Shown here piece after piece: positions 1-17,006 of a DNA stretch of 64,000 bases. The notes beneath the pieces are model-generated. The model was given only the letters and a program-made list of their open reading frames with translations, was not told the origin of the DNA and did not search any database. The position numbers and the translations under genes were made by a program. The stretch spans positions 959,217 through 1,023,216 of the forward strand of contig NC_081152.1 of assembly GCF_958295425.1 (NCBI RefSeq). Reading direction: 5' to 3'. Position 1 is the stretch's first letter, and each line of letters opens with the position of its first letter. This DNA is from Solea solea. Lineage: Eukaryota > Chordata > Actinopteri > Pleuronectiformes > Soleidae.

Positions 1-1020
1 ACAGGAAGTGAAGGAGAAACCTGTGTTCACAATGTGTTCATCTCCCTGTGGCAGCTGTGAGGAGCTTCCTGCTCACTGTGAACTCACCAACACTCCATCA
101 CTCAGGTGAGAGGAGGAGGAGGAGGAGGAGGAGGAGCTTACGTGACAGGTTAACATTGAACTGTGACACTTTACAGCTGAAAACAACTGGTGAGTTCAAC
201 AATAATCTGCTTCAGCTCAGTGTGTGAGTGTTTTTAAATCCCGCTCCAGTGAGTAACTGATCAAAAACACTGGAACGTGTTTGTTTCATGGTTTTTGACG
301 CAGTTTTTCTTGAATAAATAAATCTCTGGACACTATTTTCTGTTGTTTTTAGATTTAGATTTCCATATCTCATAGGGTTAACCAGAATCAGAATACGAGT
401 GAATACAGTTAGCGTCTGTCTCTCAGAGACCAGTCTGGAAAATATGAAGAAAATACTCAATTCAATCTAAACTAAGTCAAATATCCTGAAACATCAGTGA
501 ACAGAAATCACTTCAATCCAGATCAGGCCCAGGGGTCAAAGGTCAGGGAAAGTAGGGTTTGGCCTTACTTTGAGGGAGCGGGTGTTTCCTCATGAGGGAC
601 AGTGATGATAGATGGTCACAGGTCCTCCGCCTCCTCACTCGAGTCTCCGCCCCTTGGCTCCGCCCCCTCCATCTCCTCTGATCCTCGGACCAGATGTGTT
701 TGTTGAACTCTGTGAAGAAGAATAAAAACAGAGGAGCGTCAGTGTTTGTTCCCACTCAGTCCTGGTCTTCAGGGTCAGGGTTCGGGTCATAGTCGTGAGT
801 GAGGTGAAGGTGAAGGTTCTATACCAAACACGGCCTTCAAACTTTGGCCATGACAAAAAGAAGTAAACACTCAGCGTCATCACACACTGACCACATACTT
901 TTAGTCATTTGATGTCATTGTCAACAACACGAGAACAACAATAAAGCATCACAATAACAAACTTTCCTCTGCAGATTCTGTCAACACGTCACATGACACT
1001 GATGTTCTCTATGAGGTTTG
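1..1020. other. Left flank, no gene recognised
   Basis: A GGA triplet run at 111-135, then mixed AT-rich sequence. Open frames up to 82 codons on either strand resemble nothing known. Confidence 0.6.
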
Positions 1021-1050
1021 GTGTGTGTGTGTGTGTGTGAGAGTGTGTGA

Positions 1051-1081
<31 letters not shown>

Positions 1082-1127
1082 TGTGTGTGTGCGTGTGTGT
1101 GTGTGAGAGAGTGTGTGAGTGAGAGAG

Positions 1128-1177
<50 letters not shown>

Positions 1178-1210
1178 TGTGTGTGTGTGTGTGGGAGGGA
1201 GAGTAAGTGA

Positions 1211-1243
<33 letters not shown>

Positions 1244-1276
1244 TGTGTGTGTGTGTGTGGGAGGGAGAGTAAGTGA

Positions 1277-1309
<33 letters not shown>

Positions 1310-1336
1310 TGTGTGTGTGTGTGTGAGAGTGTGTGA

Positions 1337-1369
<33 letters not shown>

Positions 1370-1401
1370 TGTGTGTGTGCGTGTGTGTGTGTGAGAGAGA
1401 G

Positions 1402-1445
<44 letters not shown>

Positions 1446-1566
1446 TGTGTGTGTGTGTGTGTGGGAGGGAGAGTAAGTGAGTGAGTGTGTGTGTGTGTGT
1501 GTGTGTGTGGGAGGGAGAGTAAGTGAGTGTGTGTGTGTGTGTGTGTGTGCGTGAGTGGGAGAGTGA
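1021..1566 (+). repeat. Complex (GT)n/(GA)n microsatellite
   Basis: About 545 bp of alternating GTGTGT and GAGAGA tracts with GGGAGGGAGAGTAAGTGAGT spacers recurring at 1192, 1259, 1464 and 1509. The many open frames here are artefacts of composition. Confidence 0.9.
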
Positions 1567-1696
1567 GTGGTTTACTAACTTCCGTTTCCACTGCTGCCTC
1601 CATCACTAAGTTGTATTGTCTTATTTTGTAAATTTGGCATTTGAAAATCTCCCTTTAGATTGACCTCAGTGGCACAAAGTGAACAAAACTCACTCT

Positions 1697-1733
<37 letters not shown>

Positions 1734-1768
1734 ACTCTCCCACACACACACACAAACACTTACTCTCC

Positions 1769-1799
<31 letters not shown>

Positions 1800-1940
1800 G
1801 TAGTTGATCCATCCTAAGTTCAAACATCTAATTTTAAGAGTTTGGCTTTTAAAATCCTATGTTCAGATTTACGTCAGTGACACAAAGTGACCACACGAGG
1901 CAGCAGAGGACCAGCAGCTCCTGTGTCCCCGCAGCTAAAA
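1560..1940. mobile_element. Degraded fold-back element remnant
   Basis: 1878-1936 is the inverted form of the central block shared by the elements at 28710 and 51815 (GTGACACAAAGTGACCACAC, then GAGGCAGCAGAGGACCAGCA). Flanking CACTCTCCCACAC and GTGAGTGGTTTAC words are arm fragments, broken by (CA)n expansion at 1700-1796. Confidence 0.55.
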
Positions 1941-2394
1941 TGTGTAACTGCAATTTTTTTCTACATTTACTGCGATTGCATTTAGATTTTGTGGAAAAGT
2001 TTAAACGTTGAGTAAAATAACTACTTTGTTGACGTGGAGGATCAGCGTGGGATCAGCGTGGGATCATGAGCTTCAGCTCACTCACTGATGATGTGACTGA
2101 TCCTCTCAGTCTGGGGCTCTTGCTGCAGACAGAGGCCTCCAGAGACTGAATCAGAACCTGACACTGCTGAAACCTCCTCACCACAGGAGGACCATGACCT
2201 CCACCATCATCTCCTCCTCCAGCTTCAGAGCTGCAGTTGAGGGAGTGATGGTACAGACAAGAAACACTGATGGTTACAGTGATGATTTCTGTCTCACTCA
2301 CACACACACACTCATCCTCACGCCTCCTCCCACCTCCCCACGGCCCTGGGCCTGCAGGCGCGCACACACACACACACACACACACAGTTAGGCC

Positions 2395-2560
2395 TCCAAT
2401 TAAATCAAAAGTGGTTTGTTTTTATTGGTCTTTTGCGCTGACAAGTGGGCGATCATTCTGACGGCTCTACCTGTCAGTGAGCAGCTGAAAATCCTCCGTT
2501 GACAATGCCCAATGCTTCCAATTAGAGGAGAATCAGACTCCTGCCGTGCTCGCCATCCTT
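2395..2560. promoter_or_regulatory. Candidate conserved noncoding block
   Basis: Complex sequence between low-complexity tracts, with CAATTAAATCAAAAG, TTATTGGTC, a Meis-type CTGACAAG and CAATTAGAGG. It looks like a homeodomain-site-rich enhancer; no alignment was possible. Confidence 0.25.
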
Positions 2561-2968
2561 CCTCACCCCCTCCTCCTCCTCCACAAGCCCACCTTCCCTC
2601 CGTCTTTTCTTCTGCACTCACTCCACCATTCCCCTTCTTTCCCTCTCTCTCGCTCTCCTCCTCCTCCTCCTCTTCCTCCTCTCTCCAGGAGGAAGGGGCT
2701 CTGTCTCTGCTGCAAATTACCGACACAAAACGAAGGTGGTGGCGGCGCCGGTGCTGGGAGCTGCCGGTCCTGGGCCCTGTCAGCATTAATGAGACGATGA
2801 AGGTTCATTTCGCCCGCATGCATGTGCTAAATTCTTTCTTGTGTGACAGCTGACTGGGAAATGTGAGTGTTAACCTTATAAAAGATTCAGCGGGTTCTCA
2901 TTATTTTCTGTCAACTCCACTACCTGATGGTGTTCAGGTGCAGCATTTGCATGGCTGACTGGTCCAGA

Positions 2969-4397
2969 GGCGGCGGCAGCAACAGCAGCAGCAGTAACAT
3001 TAACAGTAACAGCAGCAGCAGTAACAACAGCAGCAGTAACAGTAACAGTAACAGCAGCAGTAACATTAACAGTAACAGCAGCAGCAGTAACAACAGCAGC
3101 AGTTACAGTAACAGTAACAGCAGCAGCAGTAACAGCAGCAGCAGTAACAGTAACAGCAGCAGCAGTAACATTAACAGCAGCAACAGTAACAACAGCAGCA
3201 GTAACATTAACAGTAACAGCAGCAGCAGTAACAACAGCAGCAGTAACAGTAACAGCAGCAGTAACATTTACAGTAACAGCAGCAGTAACAGCAGCAGCAG
3301 TAACAACAGCAGCAGTAACAGCAGCAGCAGTAACAGTAACAGCAGCAACAGTAACAGCAGCAGTAACAGCAGCAGCAGCAGTAACATTAACAGTACTAGC
3401 AGCAGCAGCAGTAACAATAACAGCAGCAGCAGTAACAGCAGTAACAGCAGCAGTAACAGTAACAATAACAGCAGCAGTAACATTAACAGTAACAGCAGCA
3501 GCAGCAGTAACACTAACAGCAGCAGCAGTAACAGTAACAGTAACAGTAACAGTAACAGCAGCAGCAGCAGTAACAGTAACAGTAACAGCAGCAGCAGCAG
3601 TAACACTAACAGCAGCAACAGTAACAGTAACAGCAGCAGCAACAGTAACAGTAACAGTAACAGCAACAGTAACAGCAGCACTAACATTAACATTAACAGC
3701 AGCAGCAGTAACAGCAGCAGCAGTAACAGCAACAGTAACAGCAGCAGCAGCAGCAACAATAACAGCAGCAGTAACATTAACAGTAGCAGCAGCAGCAGCA
3801 ACAATAACAGCAGCACTAACATTAACAGTAACAGCAGCAGCAGTAACAGCAGCAGCAGTAACAGCAGCAGCAGTAACAGCAACAGTAACAGCAGCACTAA
3901 CATTAACAGTAACAGCAGCAGCAGTAACAGCAGCAGCAGTAACAGCAACAGTAACAGCAGCAGCAGTAACAGCAACAGTAACAGCAGCAGCAGTAACAGC
4001 AACAGTAACAGCAGCAGCAGCAGCAACAATAACAGCAGCAGTAACATTAACAGTAGCAGCAGCAGCAGCAACAATAACAGCAGCACTAACATTAACAGTA
4101 ACAGCAGCAGCAGTAACAGCAGCAGCAGTAACAGCAGCAGCAGTAACAGCAACAGTAACAGCAGCACTAACATTAACAGTAACAGCAGCAGCAGTAACAG
4201 CAGCAGCAGTAACAGCAACAGTAACAGCAGCAGTAACATTAACAGTAGCAGCAGCAGCAGCAACAGTAACAGCAGCAGTAACATTAACAGTAGCAGCAGC
4301 AGCAGCAACAGTAACAGCAGCAGTAACATTAACAGTAACAGCAGCAGCAGCAGCAACAATAACAGCAGCACTAACATTAACAGTAACAGCAGCAGTT
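2969..4397 (+). repeat. 1.4 kb AGC/AAC/AGT triplet array
   Basis: Compound trinucleotide array of AGC and AAC with AGT, ATT, ACT and AAT variants. Because every unit is a triplet, one + frame encodes almost only Ser and Asn for about 480 codons and the - strand a poly-Leu peptide. Longer units (AACAGCAGCAGTAAC) recur, and a segment of over 200 bp is repeated at 270 bp spacing (from about 3737 and 4007). I see no homology or splice context, so I call it a satellite-like repeat and not a gene. Confidence 0.9.
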
Positions 4398-4650
4398 TCC
4401 TCCCCTTTTATAAAAAAATAAAGCTGTTTGTTTGTTGACAGTCATGTCGTCTCCTCCCCCTCCTCCTCCCCCTCCTCCTCCCCCTCCTCCTCCTCCTCAG
4501 ACTGTGTGCTGTAAAACCTCAGAGGTGCCAGAGTTTACACATTGTTACAAACCCGTCTCCATGTATATTTAACATGTGAGTAAATAAAGAGTGTTTGTGT
4601 AAAAACACGTGTTGATGAGCAGTGACAGCTCAGAGTGAACCTGCAGCGCT

Positions 4651-4746
4651 GCACCTTCATCCTCACGCACCTTCATCCTCACGCACCTTCATCCTCGCGC
4701 ACCTTCACCCTCACGCACCTTCATCCTCACGCACCTTCATCCTCAC
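4651..4746 (+). repeat. 16-bp minisatellite, 6 units
   Basis: Six copies of GCACCTTCATCCTCAC, one with CGC and one with ACCC substitutions. Confidence 0.9.
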
Positions 4747-4967
4747 ACCGTTCACGTGATCGAAACACTCATGATTTCATTCAGCAGCTGTTTAATAAAA
4801 CACTTTGACGAGAGTTTGTCTTATTCTTATCCTTCATCTGCTGAAAAACGATACAGAAATAATGTTTAGATTTGTGTGTTTTTAAATACAAATAAATCTT
4901 TAAACTAAAGATTTTACAACAAATGAGCTGATTTATCAATTCCACCTGTTTCTAATCATAATGACAT

Positions 4968-5079
4968 GGGGGGGGGGGGGGGGGGGGGGGGCGGAGAGAG
5001 GACAAGCTCAGCAGTGATCATTCCCTGGAAACATTTCAGTTTCCTCTCTTTAACACAGATCAATACTGTCCACCTACAC

Positions 5080-5118
<39 letters not shown>

Positions 5119-5198
5119 ATTGCCACGGTAACAGTTGCACTGGACCTAGAACTCACCACCACTTCCTGAAGAGAAAAAAAGAATGGCTCGACCTGTGA

Positions 5199-5230
<32 letters not shown>
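4968..5230 (+). repeat. Poly-G, (GT)n and (CA)n cluster
   Basis: A 24-base G run (4968-4991), then (GT)n at 5083-5118 and (CA)n at 5200-5229. The GT and CA tracts are inverted relative to each other. Confidence 0.9.
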
Positions 5231-5231
<1 letters not shown>

Positions 5232-7300
5232 TTCTATTTGAACAACAACATTATTGTTGATTAACTCAAACATTTTATTTTCATAAATGTGAGTTTTCTC
5301 CGTGAAGACTGGAATGAAAAAATGAAATGATCCTGGAAATAATCTGATGTGGTCACTGTTAATCCTGGTTTGTTTTCAATAGAAATAATTCATCAATCTG
5401 ATTTTAACCAACTCTGTCTGTTCATTAGCACATTTTTTTATTATATTTCTTTATAACACATATATATGTATGTAATAAAGAAATATAATTAATAATTAAT
5501 TAATCTATAAATTAATTAATAAATAGTCATTTATTTATTTATTATATGAATGTGAGCCAAACTTAAAAAATGTCAAATACAGATACTTATATACATACAT
5601 GTGTATATATATACAAATATCTGTATACAAACATAGACATGTGCACAGCGATATTGATCATCCACATTTTTGTGTATTATGTGTAACATTTTTAATTCAT
5701 GACTCATCAGATTATTTGTATATTACTGATGATTAAAACTCATTTGACTCAAAAACTGATGAAATCCACTCACGCTGTAACGATTCATGGATTATTACTG
5801 AACTATGAACTCTTTCAAAAAAACAAATAATCAGAGAAAATAATGTTTAGAACTTAACTTTTGTAGAAACACTGATAATTATTATAATATTGTGATATTT
5901 GATCTAAAAACTTTATTTCTGTAAAACTGAAATAAATAATCCTCCCTGTGGCCTTTCAGAATAAATCACTAGGACTGTGTGTTGATGACAGTATTTTTAT
6001 ATCACTCATTCATGATTGTCCTGATAATTAAAATTCATCACCGTCAACAACACAAAACCGCCATTCACGATTAAATCGTTTTTAACTGAGGGAAAAATAA
6101 ATCTTCAACCGCTTCTTCTTCTTCTTCTTCTTCAGCACAGACAAACAGCCAAGTCAGTGTGTGTGTGTGTGTGTGAGAGAGAGTGTGTGTTTTATCCCCG
6201 CCCCCCCCCGGCCCCGTGCCCCCCCCCCCCCCCCCCCCCTCACATGTGACAGCTTGCAGCCGTGATCGCGGCCCCTGGGAGCGGGAGCGGATTCACTAAC
6301 CTGCCGGTGTCTGAGAGCGACGCGCCTCCAATCTGCTGGTCACGTGAGAGGGAGGGAGGGGCGAGGAGGCGGAGGCGGAGGCGATGATGGGGATGATGAT
6401 GGCGGGGGGGCGGGGTTAGGGGATTATTAGCGGCTGTCGCGCGGTAAACTGTTGTGCAGAGAGTAAAGTTCACGCAGCGGCATTTCACGCGTGTTAGAGA
6501 GAAAAAGTGCGAACAATGAAAACGAAAGAAAAAGTTTTTTTAACGTCACGCTGCGTCACATCAATGACCGCTAACTGTGACGTCATTGTTCTCTAAACGC
6601 TGCTTTGTTCGTTCTGACTTTATTATTTTCATACATTTCAACATTTTAAACAGACAAATAAAAACATTCATTTTATAATTACGTCTGAAAAAAACTCTTC
6701 AAGTCAAAATTAAAATTAGAATAGTTTTTATTTTAGATTTTTTTAAATGCTTTATATAAATAAATGAGATTAAATTCTCATCCTGGTATTAAAGTTGTAG
6801 TGAAATCTCGGTTTAATATTGAACGATAATATAAAGAAGAGGAAAAAAAGCTTAGATTTGGAGTAAAATGAGTCAAAATGACTGTGAAGCTTTTTTTTCG
6901 TTTTAATTGAGGTGTTTATCACTTATTTATATTTATTCTGTTTGTAGCAACAAAACAGCCAATAATAATGAAAACAACAGTCAAAATAACGTGAAATAAT
7001 TTTTTTTATGTTTATAATAAAAAGAGTAAAACCAAAGGTTAAAACTAAAGTTGAAATATATTATTATGAAGAAGAGGATGAAGAGCAGAGAAGCAGGAGC
7101 CGCTGCTGCTGCTGCTGCTGCTGCTGCTCATAATAACTCCATTATCAGCCTCATCAATGATGTAATGAAAGCAAACAGTGTGAAAATTGCCTGTAAACAC
7201 TTGGATCTGAGTCTCCTGATGAATTCAGTGTCTCTTTTATCAGAGGAGGAGGAGGGTGAGGAAGAGGGTGAGAGAGGGAGGGAGGGGGTGAGTGGGTGAG
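5231..7300. other. AT-rich flank upstream of barhl1
   Basis: Mostly AT-rich with TAATTAATTA clusters (5488-5520). A GC-rich island at 6190-6490 (poly-C about 6220-6239, CACGTGAGAGGGAGGG, CGCGG) may be a CpG-type regulatory element. A GCT run lies at 7103-7128. No coding sequence recognised. Confidence 0.5.
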
Positions 7301-7334
7301 TGGGAGGTCCACTCCACTTCCAGCTCCCACTCAG

Positions 7335-7420
7335 CCAATGAAGACTCGTCACTGGGGACTCACGTGGACGAGCCGCTCTTAAAACCTTCGCTCCTGACTT
7401 TTTCCTCAAGTTTCATTTTT
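7335..7420 (+). promoter_or_regulatory. Candidate barhl1 core promoter
   Basis: A CCAAT box (7335-7339) is followed about 40 bp later by a TATA-like TTAAAA (7379-7384). A transcription start near 7410 would leave roughly 0.8 kb of 5' UTR rich in CTCC and CAG repeats. The spacing is plausible for a class II promoter, but nothing here fixes the start site, and a noncoding first exon cannot be excluded. Confidence 0.3.
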
Positions 7421-8223
7421 CGGGATTTCCTCCTCCTCCTCCTCCTCCTCCTCCTCTGCTCCCTCTCTCTCTCTCTCACTCCCTCTCTTCTTCACACCTT
7501 CGTCCCTTTGACTCGGCACTCGTGACTCTTTAACCCACTTTTACCTCATCATCATCATCGTCGGCGTCACTCTTCCTCCTGCAGCAGCAGCAGCAGTAAC
7601 AGTCCTGGACTCTTCTTCCTCTTGTTTAAAGGTTTTAGTCAAAGTATGTGAACACTTTGCGCTGCTCTTCGTCTTCTCCTTCATCTTCCTCCTCCTCAGG
7701 TGTGACGCGCGCGTGTCTCTGTCCGTGGTGCTGAACACACGCGCACTTTTCCTCCGCCACTGCTCTCGCTCCGACACTTTCGCGCAGAAACTGCGTGTTT
7801 TTCGTCTTCTCTCTCGGCCTCGGCGGCAGCAGCAGCAGCAGCAGAAGCAGCAGCAGAAGCGGCAGCAGCAGCAGCAGCAGCAGAAGCGGCAGCAGCGGCA
7901 GCAGCAGCAGCAGGAGTTTGATGTTTCAGGACGACTCGCTTGTTTTTGTAGATTTTTCAGACTAAAGCGCAGAGAAGCGGATGTGAGTCTTGAAAGGAGA
8001 TATTTTTGTCTGGAAAAAAGTGGAAATAGCGGATGAATTTCCTTTAACGTGTGCGAGAAAACAGTGTTTGTTATTGTTGGTGCAGGGAAGAAGGAGTCTC
8101 TTCCTCCTCTTGAACTCCTTCACCACCACCACCACCTCCTCCTCCTCCTCTTCTCCTCCCTGACATCAAACTTGTCCTGAAGAACCAGATGGTCGTTTGA
8201 GGAGGAGGCCGCGGTCAACAACC
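7420..8223 (+). other. Probable barhl1 5' UTR/leader
   Basis: Sequence between the candidate promoter and the barhl1 ATG. It contains CTCC/CT tracts (7430-7490), a short CAG run (7569-7597) and an imperfect CAG/AAG/CGG array (7825-7913), then CACCACC and CTCC tracts before the Kozak context at 8224. A frame open through the CAG array (7713-8036) would encode a polyQ peptide, but it resembles no protein I know and lies upstream of the true start. Confidence 0.35.
7825..7913 (+). repeat. CAG-rich triplet array in barhl1 leader
   Basis: About 29 triplets, mostly CAG with AAG and CGG interruptions. It lies about 310 bp upstream of the barhl1 ATG, so it is probably transcribed. Confidence 0.85.
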
Positions 8224-13036
<4,813 letters not shown>

Positions 13037-14095
13037 ACCCTCTCCCCCAGCTCCTCCCCCCTTATCCTCCCCCTCCTCCCCCGTCTGAGACTCACGAGAA
13101 GAAAGGAAAGCGGGACAAACTTAAACTGATTTAAATCAAAACAAGAGGGAAAAAAAGGACGTTTTTTTAACGGAGGACGAGAAAAAAAACGTGACTCAAA
13201 CTGAAGATTTACTGTTTCTGCTTTTATTTATAATAACTTTATTTATTTTTCATCCTGAAAAAGTAAAAAAAGTATCTAAGTTATGTTATTTATTTAATCC
13301 CAGTTTCAGTATTGACAGACTGTTTTCATTATCATTATTATTATAATATGTATTTGAATAAGCTGAAGTCACATGACCCAAAGGAATAATAATAATAATG
13401 ATAATAATTGTATTTTCTCTCCATGTGATGAGCAGTGGTTTCAAAACAAACAGACTGTAAATAAGAATATTTTGCCTTTTATTGGAAAGACAACTTTTAA
13501 AGAGTCTTTTTCAGAGCAAACTGATCCAGTGAAGACGAGGACAATTCAAACACTGTCAGAGAAATCAGTCCATATTTAAAAATCATCTTCTTCTTGTTCT
13601 TAGTTGAGGTTTTAGAGTAAAAATGTCCAGGTGTTTATTAAAAAGCAGATTTTTTTTTTACCTGCAGAAGAAGAAAAAACACCTGAGTGATGTTTGAGTC
13701 TTTATTTTTTAAACTGGAGTCCAGGTGAAGCTGCCTGTCCATGTGGTGAATTATTCTGTTTTTATTATTATAATAATTATTTCATAAAAAAACCTCTCAA
13801 CTGTTAATAATCTCCTTTGGTGAAAGTGTATATTACAGATATCAAACTTGTGGAGTGGTTCTCGTATATATTTGCTGGATCTTTGTTTATTTTATTGCTT
13901 TTTTTATTTCATTTATTTGTTTTTTTCTTCGGTAACTTTCCCCTGAAAACTCCCTGAAACGTTTTTTTGTGAAGTTTTTTGGTGAAGTTTCACAGCAAAA
14001 AGGTTTGGACAGAAAAAGGGGGAGGGATTTGATGTAAAAGAGAATTACTTTTATAAATGTGGAAATAAAAAGTCTTTCATTTTAACATACGAGTG
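13037..14095 (+). other. Probable barhl1 3' UTR with poly(A) signal
   Basis: AT-rich sequence after the barhl1 stop. AATAAA at 14064-14069, followed by T-rich sequence, is a reasonable polyadenylation signal. Earlier A/T-rich candidates exist, so the 3' end is uncertain. Confidence 0.4.
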
Positions 14096-15780
14096 CATGA
14101 GTGAGACCGAAGAACAGGAATTATCAACAGAGTCAGTTAAGTTTAAAGCTGCAGGGTTTTTTTTTTATCTCACAACAAAATTATAAAAACACAAAGACAA
14201 AAAGAGGGAAACTATAACAAAATGTCCGTTTTTGATTCATGTGCAGATTATTTTAATGATTAATTACAGAAAATGGTGAAAAATGGACAAAGACAAAAAA
14301 AAGGCAAAAATCAATGAAAAAAAACTTGTGGACTCAGTCAGATTATGAACGGATTAATAGTGAATTTCTGATTTAAATGATTAATAGTTGAACAGTACAG
14401 TGCCAAATAAAATAAAGATAGACCAAGTTTCTCTTGTCACGTGACGTCACACGTGAAAAATCTTTAATGAAACAGCAGAGAATATGAACGTGTGAACGTG
14501 TGAACGTGTGAACGTGTGAATGTGTGAGCGTCTCCTGCTCTGTTTGCTTTAACGTGGTTGATTTAATTTGTTTAATGTTGACGTTTAGAGAGATGAAGTT
14601 TAATAAGTGAGAGGAGAAATTCAACATCACTTTTTTTATTTTAACCTTTTCCACAAAAAAGAGCAAAGACTTTAATTTTAAAAATATTTTAATTACAAAA
14701 AAAGAGGTTTTATAGGAACATGTTTGACTTTAAATGGATTCCTCCTCTCTAAGTGCACTTTAAATCACTGCTTCACAAACACTGGGTCAAAGCCCACAGA
14801 TGGGTCACTGCAGATTATTTTTGGGTCCACAATTTTTTTTTTCCGCAGAACTTTTATAACATTATAGAACATTTATAGATCAGACTTTATTATTAATTTA
14901 CCAAAAAGCTAATGGAAATTATTCATTTGCCAATTCTAAATATCAGGATTTACAGATATGGCTTTAAATTAGTCAATGATATGAGTCAAAATAATAATAG
15001 TGATGAAAGTAAAGTTCACCGGATTTATTTGAAGCTTCAAAGTTTTATTGACATGTTTATTATACAGAAGAGAATAATATTTGTATAGAGCGGTGACGAA
15101 AGTCGCAGACCCCTGGTGGGCTGTGTTGGGACTGCAGGTTGTCACTTTTGTAATGAAGTCATTAATTTAACATCGAATAAACTTTATCATTGTCAAAATG
15201 TAACAACTTCACAAGATTAAATCAGTTCAACTAAATCATGACAAACGTCAATAACACTTAAGATAATTATGATAGACTTTAAAATGCATTTATTTAATTT
15301 ACTTAAATAACGGATTTTACAGAACTGTCATGAGTCATCGTCACAACTAAAAATATAAACCAGCTCATGACTTAACTTAAGGGGAAACTTTGATATTTTT
15401 ATTTAAAGGTAAAGTTAGTGATGAAAAACCTTAACATTGTTTTTTAGTCGTAGTTCTGTGAACTGACTTAAGTCTAATTCATCACTAAACACTGACCTGT
15501 AACTTATGAAGTTTATTATGTTAAAATAGCTTGATCTTTTTTTTCACTACAGTAGATTTAATTTTACACTTGTTGATGAACAGAGGCCTGATTTTAAATC
15601 TGTTTGAGACAAAAATAAGACACAATTTAAGTTTGTGGTCCAGTCTTCAAAATGGGAGGTGACATTATGATCTATAATCTATCAATAATCATAATTATAA
15701 TGATATTTAGATGAAAATGAAGATGTTTTGTGTCTGTCAGTGTGTGTGTCAAAAAAGATCAAAGATCAATTCCAGTTAAT
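14096..15780. other. AT-rich intergenic region downstream of barhl1
   Basis: AT-rich, with a short GAACGTGT tandem run (about 14488-14530). Nothing else recognised. Confidence 0.55.
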
Positions 15781-16099
15781 AGTGTTTAAGAAACAGCCCC
15801 CCCCCCCACACACACACACACAGCTGTCTCACTGAGGACTTTAACCATCACAACTAAATATCCAACCCTAACCCTTAACCTAAAGCCCTTAAAAAAGGCC
15901 TTTAACGCTGTGATCAGCAGACAAATGTCCTCTCACACACACACACACACACACACACACGAACAGCAGCGACTCCGCGTCATTGTTTCATAAACAATGA
16001 CAGCAGATGAAATATTAATGTGATGAGCAGCAAATGTTTAAGTGCTTTAAATGATCCCGTTTGGAAATTGATTGTTTCCCTGCTCCTGTGTGTGTGTGT

Positions 16100-16151
<52 letters not shown>

Positions 16152-16168
16152 CTGTGTGTGCGTGTGTG
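15780..16168 (+). repeat. CA and GT microsatellites around 16 kb
   Basis: (CA)n at 15806-15822 and 15935-15960, (GT)n at 16088-16165. Confidence 0.85.
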
Positions 16169-16179
16169 GATGGTCGCTC

Positions 16180-16680
16180 CGGTGCCAAACGGCTCCAACA
16201 GCTGGTGACCGGGCTGAGAGTGACTGCAGGCCGGGGATCAGGGTGAGGACAGCTGGTCAGCGGTGTGTCCACCACCCCCCCACCCCCCCCTCACCTCTCT
16301 CTCTGTCTCCCACAGTCACAGTGATGGTGCGCGTCGCGTCGGGGGGCGTGGGGTGGGGGGTGGGGGGCGCGGTCACGCGGGTCCAGACTGACGGACACGA
16401 CTTGGCGTGTAGGATGTTAACGATTAGACAAAAGACTTTAATAGGTTTTAATTGAAAGTCGATAATGGGGGGTTTGATCGCCAGCTCCCCCTGCTGTCGC
16501 CCGCGCATGGCACCTGTTATTGCGTGGGGGCCTCCCTCCACGCCGCGTGACGGATCAGAGTGACAGTGACGGGGGCCTGGAAGTGGAACTGTCGCGTTTA
16601 CCACGCGGAAAATCGCATTAGGAAGAGAAAGAGAGAGAAAGTGACGTAAATAACACGTGCTCAAAAGATCATTAGAGTCT
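16180..16680. promoter_or_regulatory. Candidate downstream barhl1 enhancer with paired Atoh1-type E-boxes
   Basis: Two E-boxes, AACAGCTGGT (16197-16206) and GACAGCTGGT (16248-16257), both fit the Atoh1 consensus RMCAKMTGKY. A complex segment follows (16400-16670) with AACGATTAGAC, TTTTAATTGAAAG and TCGATAATGG homeodomain-type sites. It lies about 3.2 kb after the barhl1 stop. Mammalian Barhl1 has a downstream Atoh1-responsive, autoregulated element (established); equivalence here is inference. Confidence 0.35.
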
Positions 16681-16689
16681 CATCACGAG

Positions 16690-16965
16690 GATCCGTGACC
16701 GATCCACGTAACGACGAGGCTTTTCCCGTGGAAACAAGAGCGAGCGAGCGAGCGAGCGAGCGTGTGTGTGTGTGTGTGTGTCTTGTTTGCATGTGAAAAG
16801 GCTGCTGGGTAAATAAATCCCCCGGCTCTCCGCGCGGATTGTCCCCGGCTCAGGGTTAATGAAGTGCGGCTGGAGTCTCGTTGAGCTCCCGACAGACAAA
16901 AAAGAAAGAAAGAAAAAAGAAATGCAGAATAAAAGCTGAGACTCAGAGGATCAGTGACTCTTAAT

Positions 16966-17006
<41 letters not shown>

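Noticed and set aside
2927..4438. A 503-codon open frame, almost only Ser and Asn
   Set aside because: It is the translation of a triplet repeat array. No non-repeat domain, no family match, and the opposite strand is equally open. Listed as a repeat.
4641..4746. Possible CRISPR-like regular repeat (16-bp units)
   Set aside because: The units are contiguous without spacers, a plain minisatellite in a vertebrate genome.
7713..8036. Gln-rich 107-codon frame upstream of barhl1
   Set aside because: Translation of the CAG array in the leader. Not in frame with, or homologous to, the BARHL1 N-terminus.
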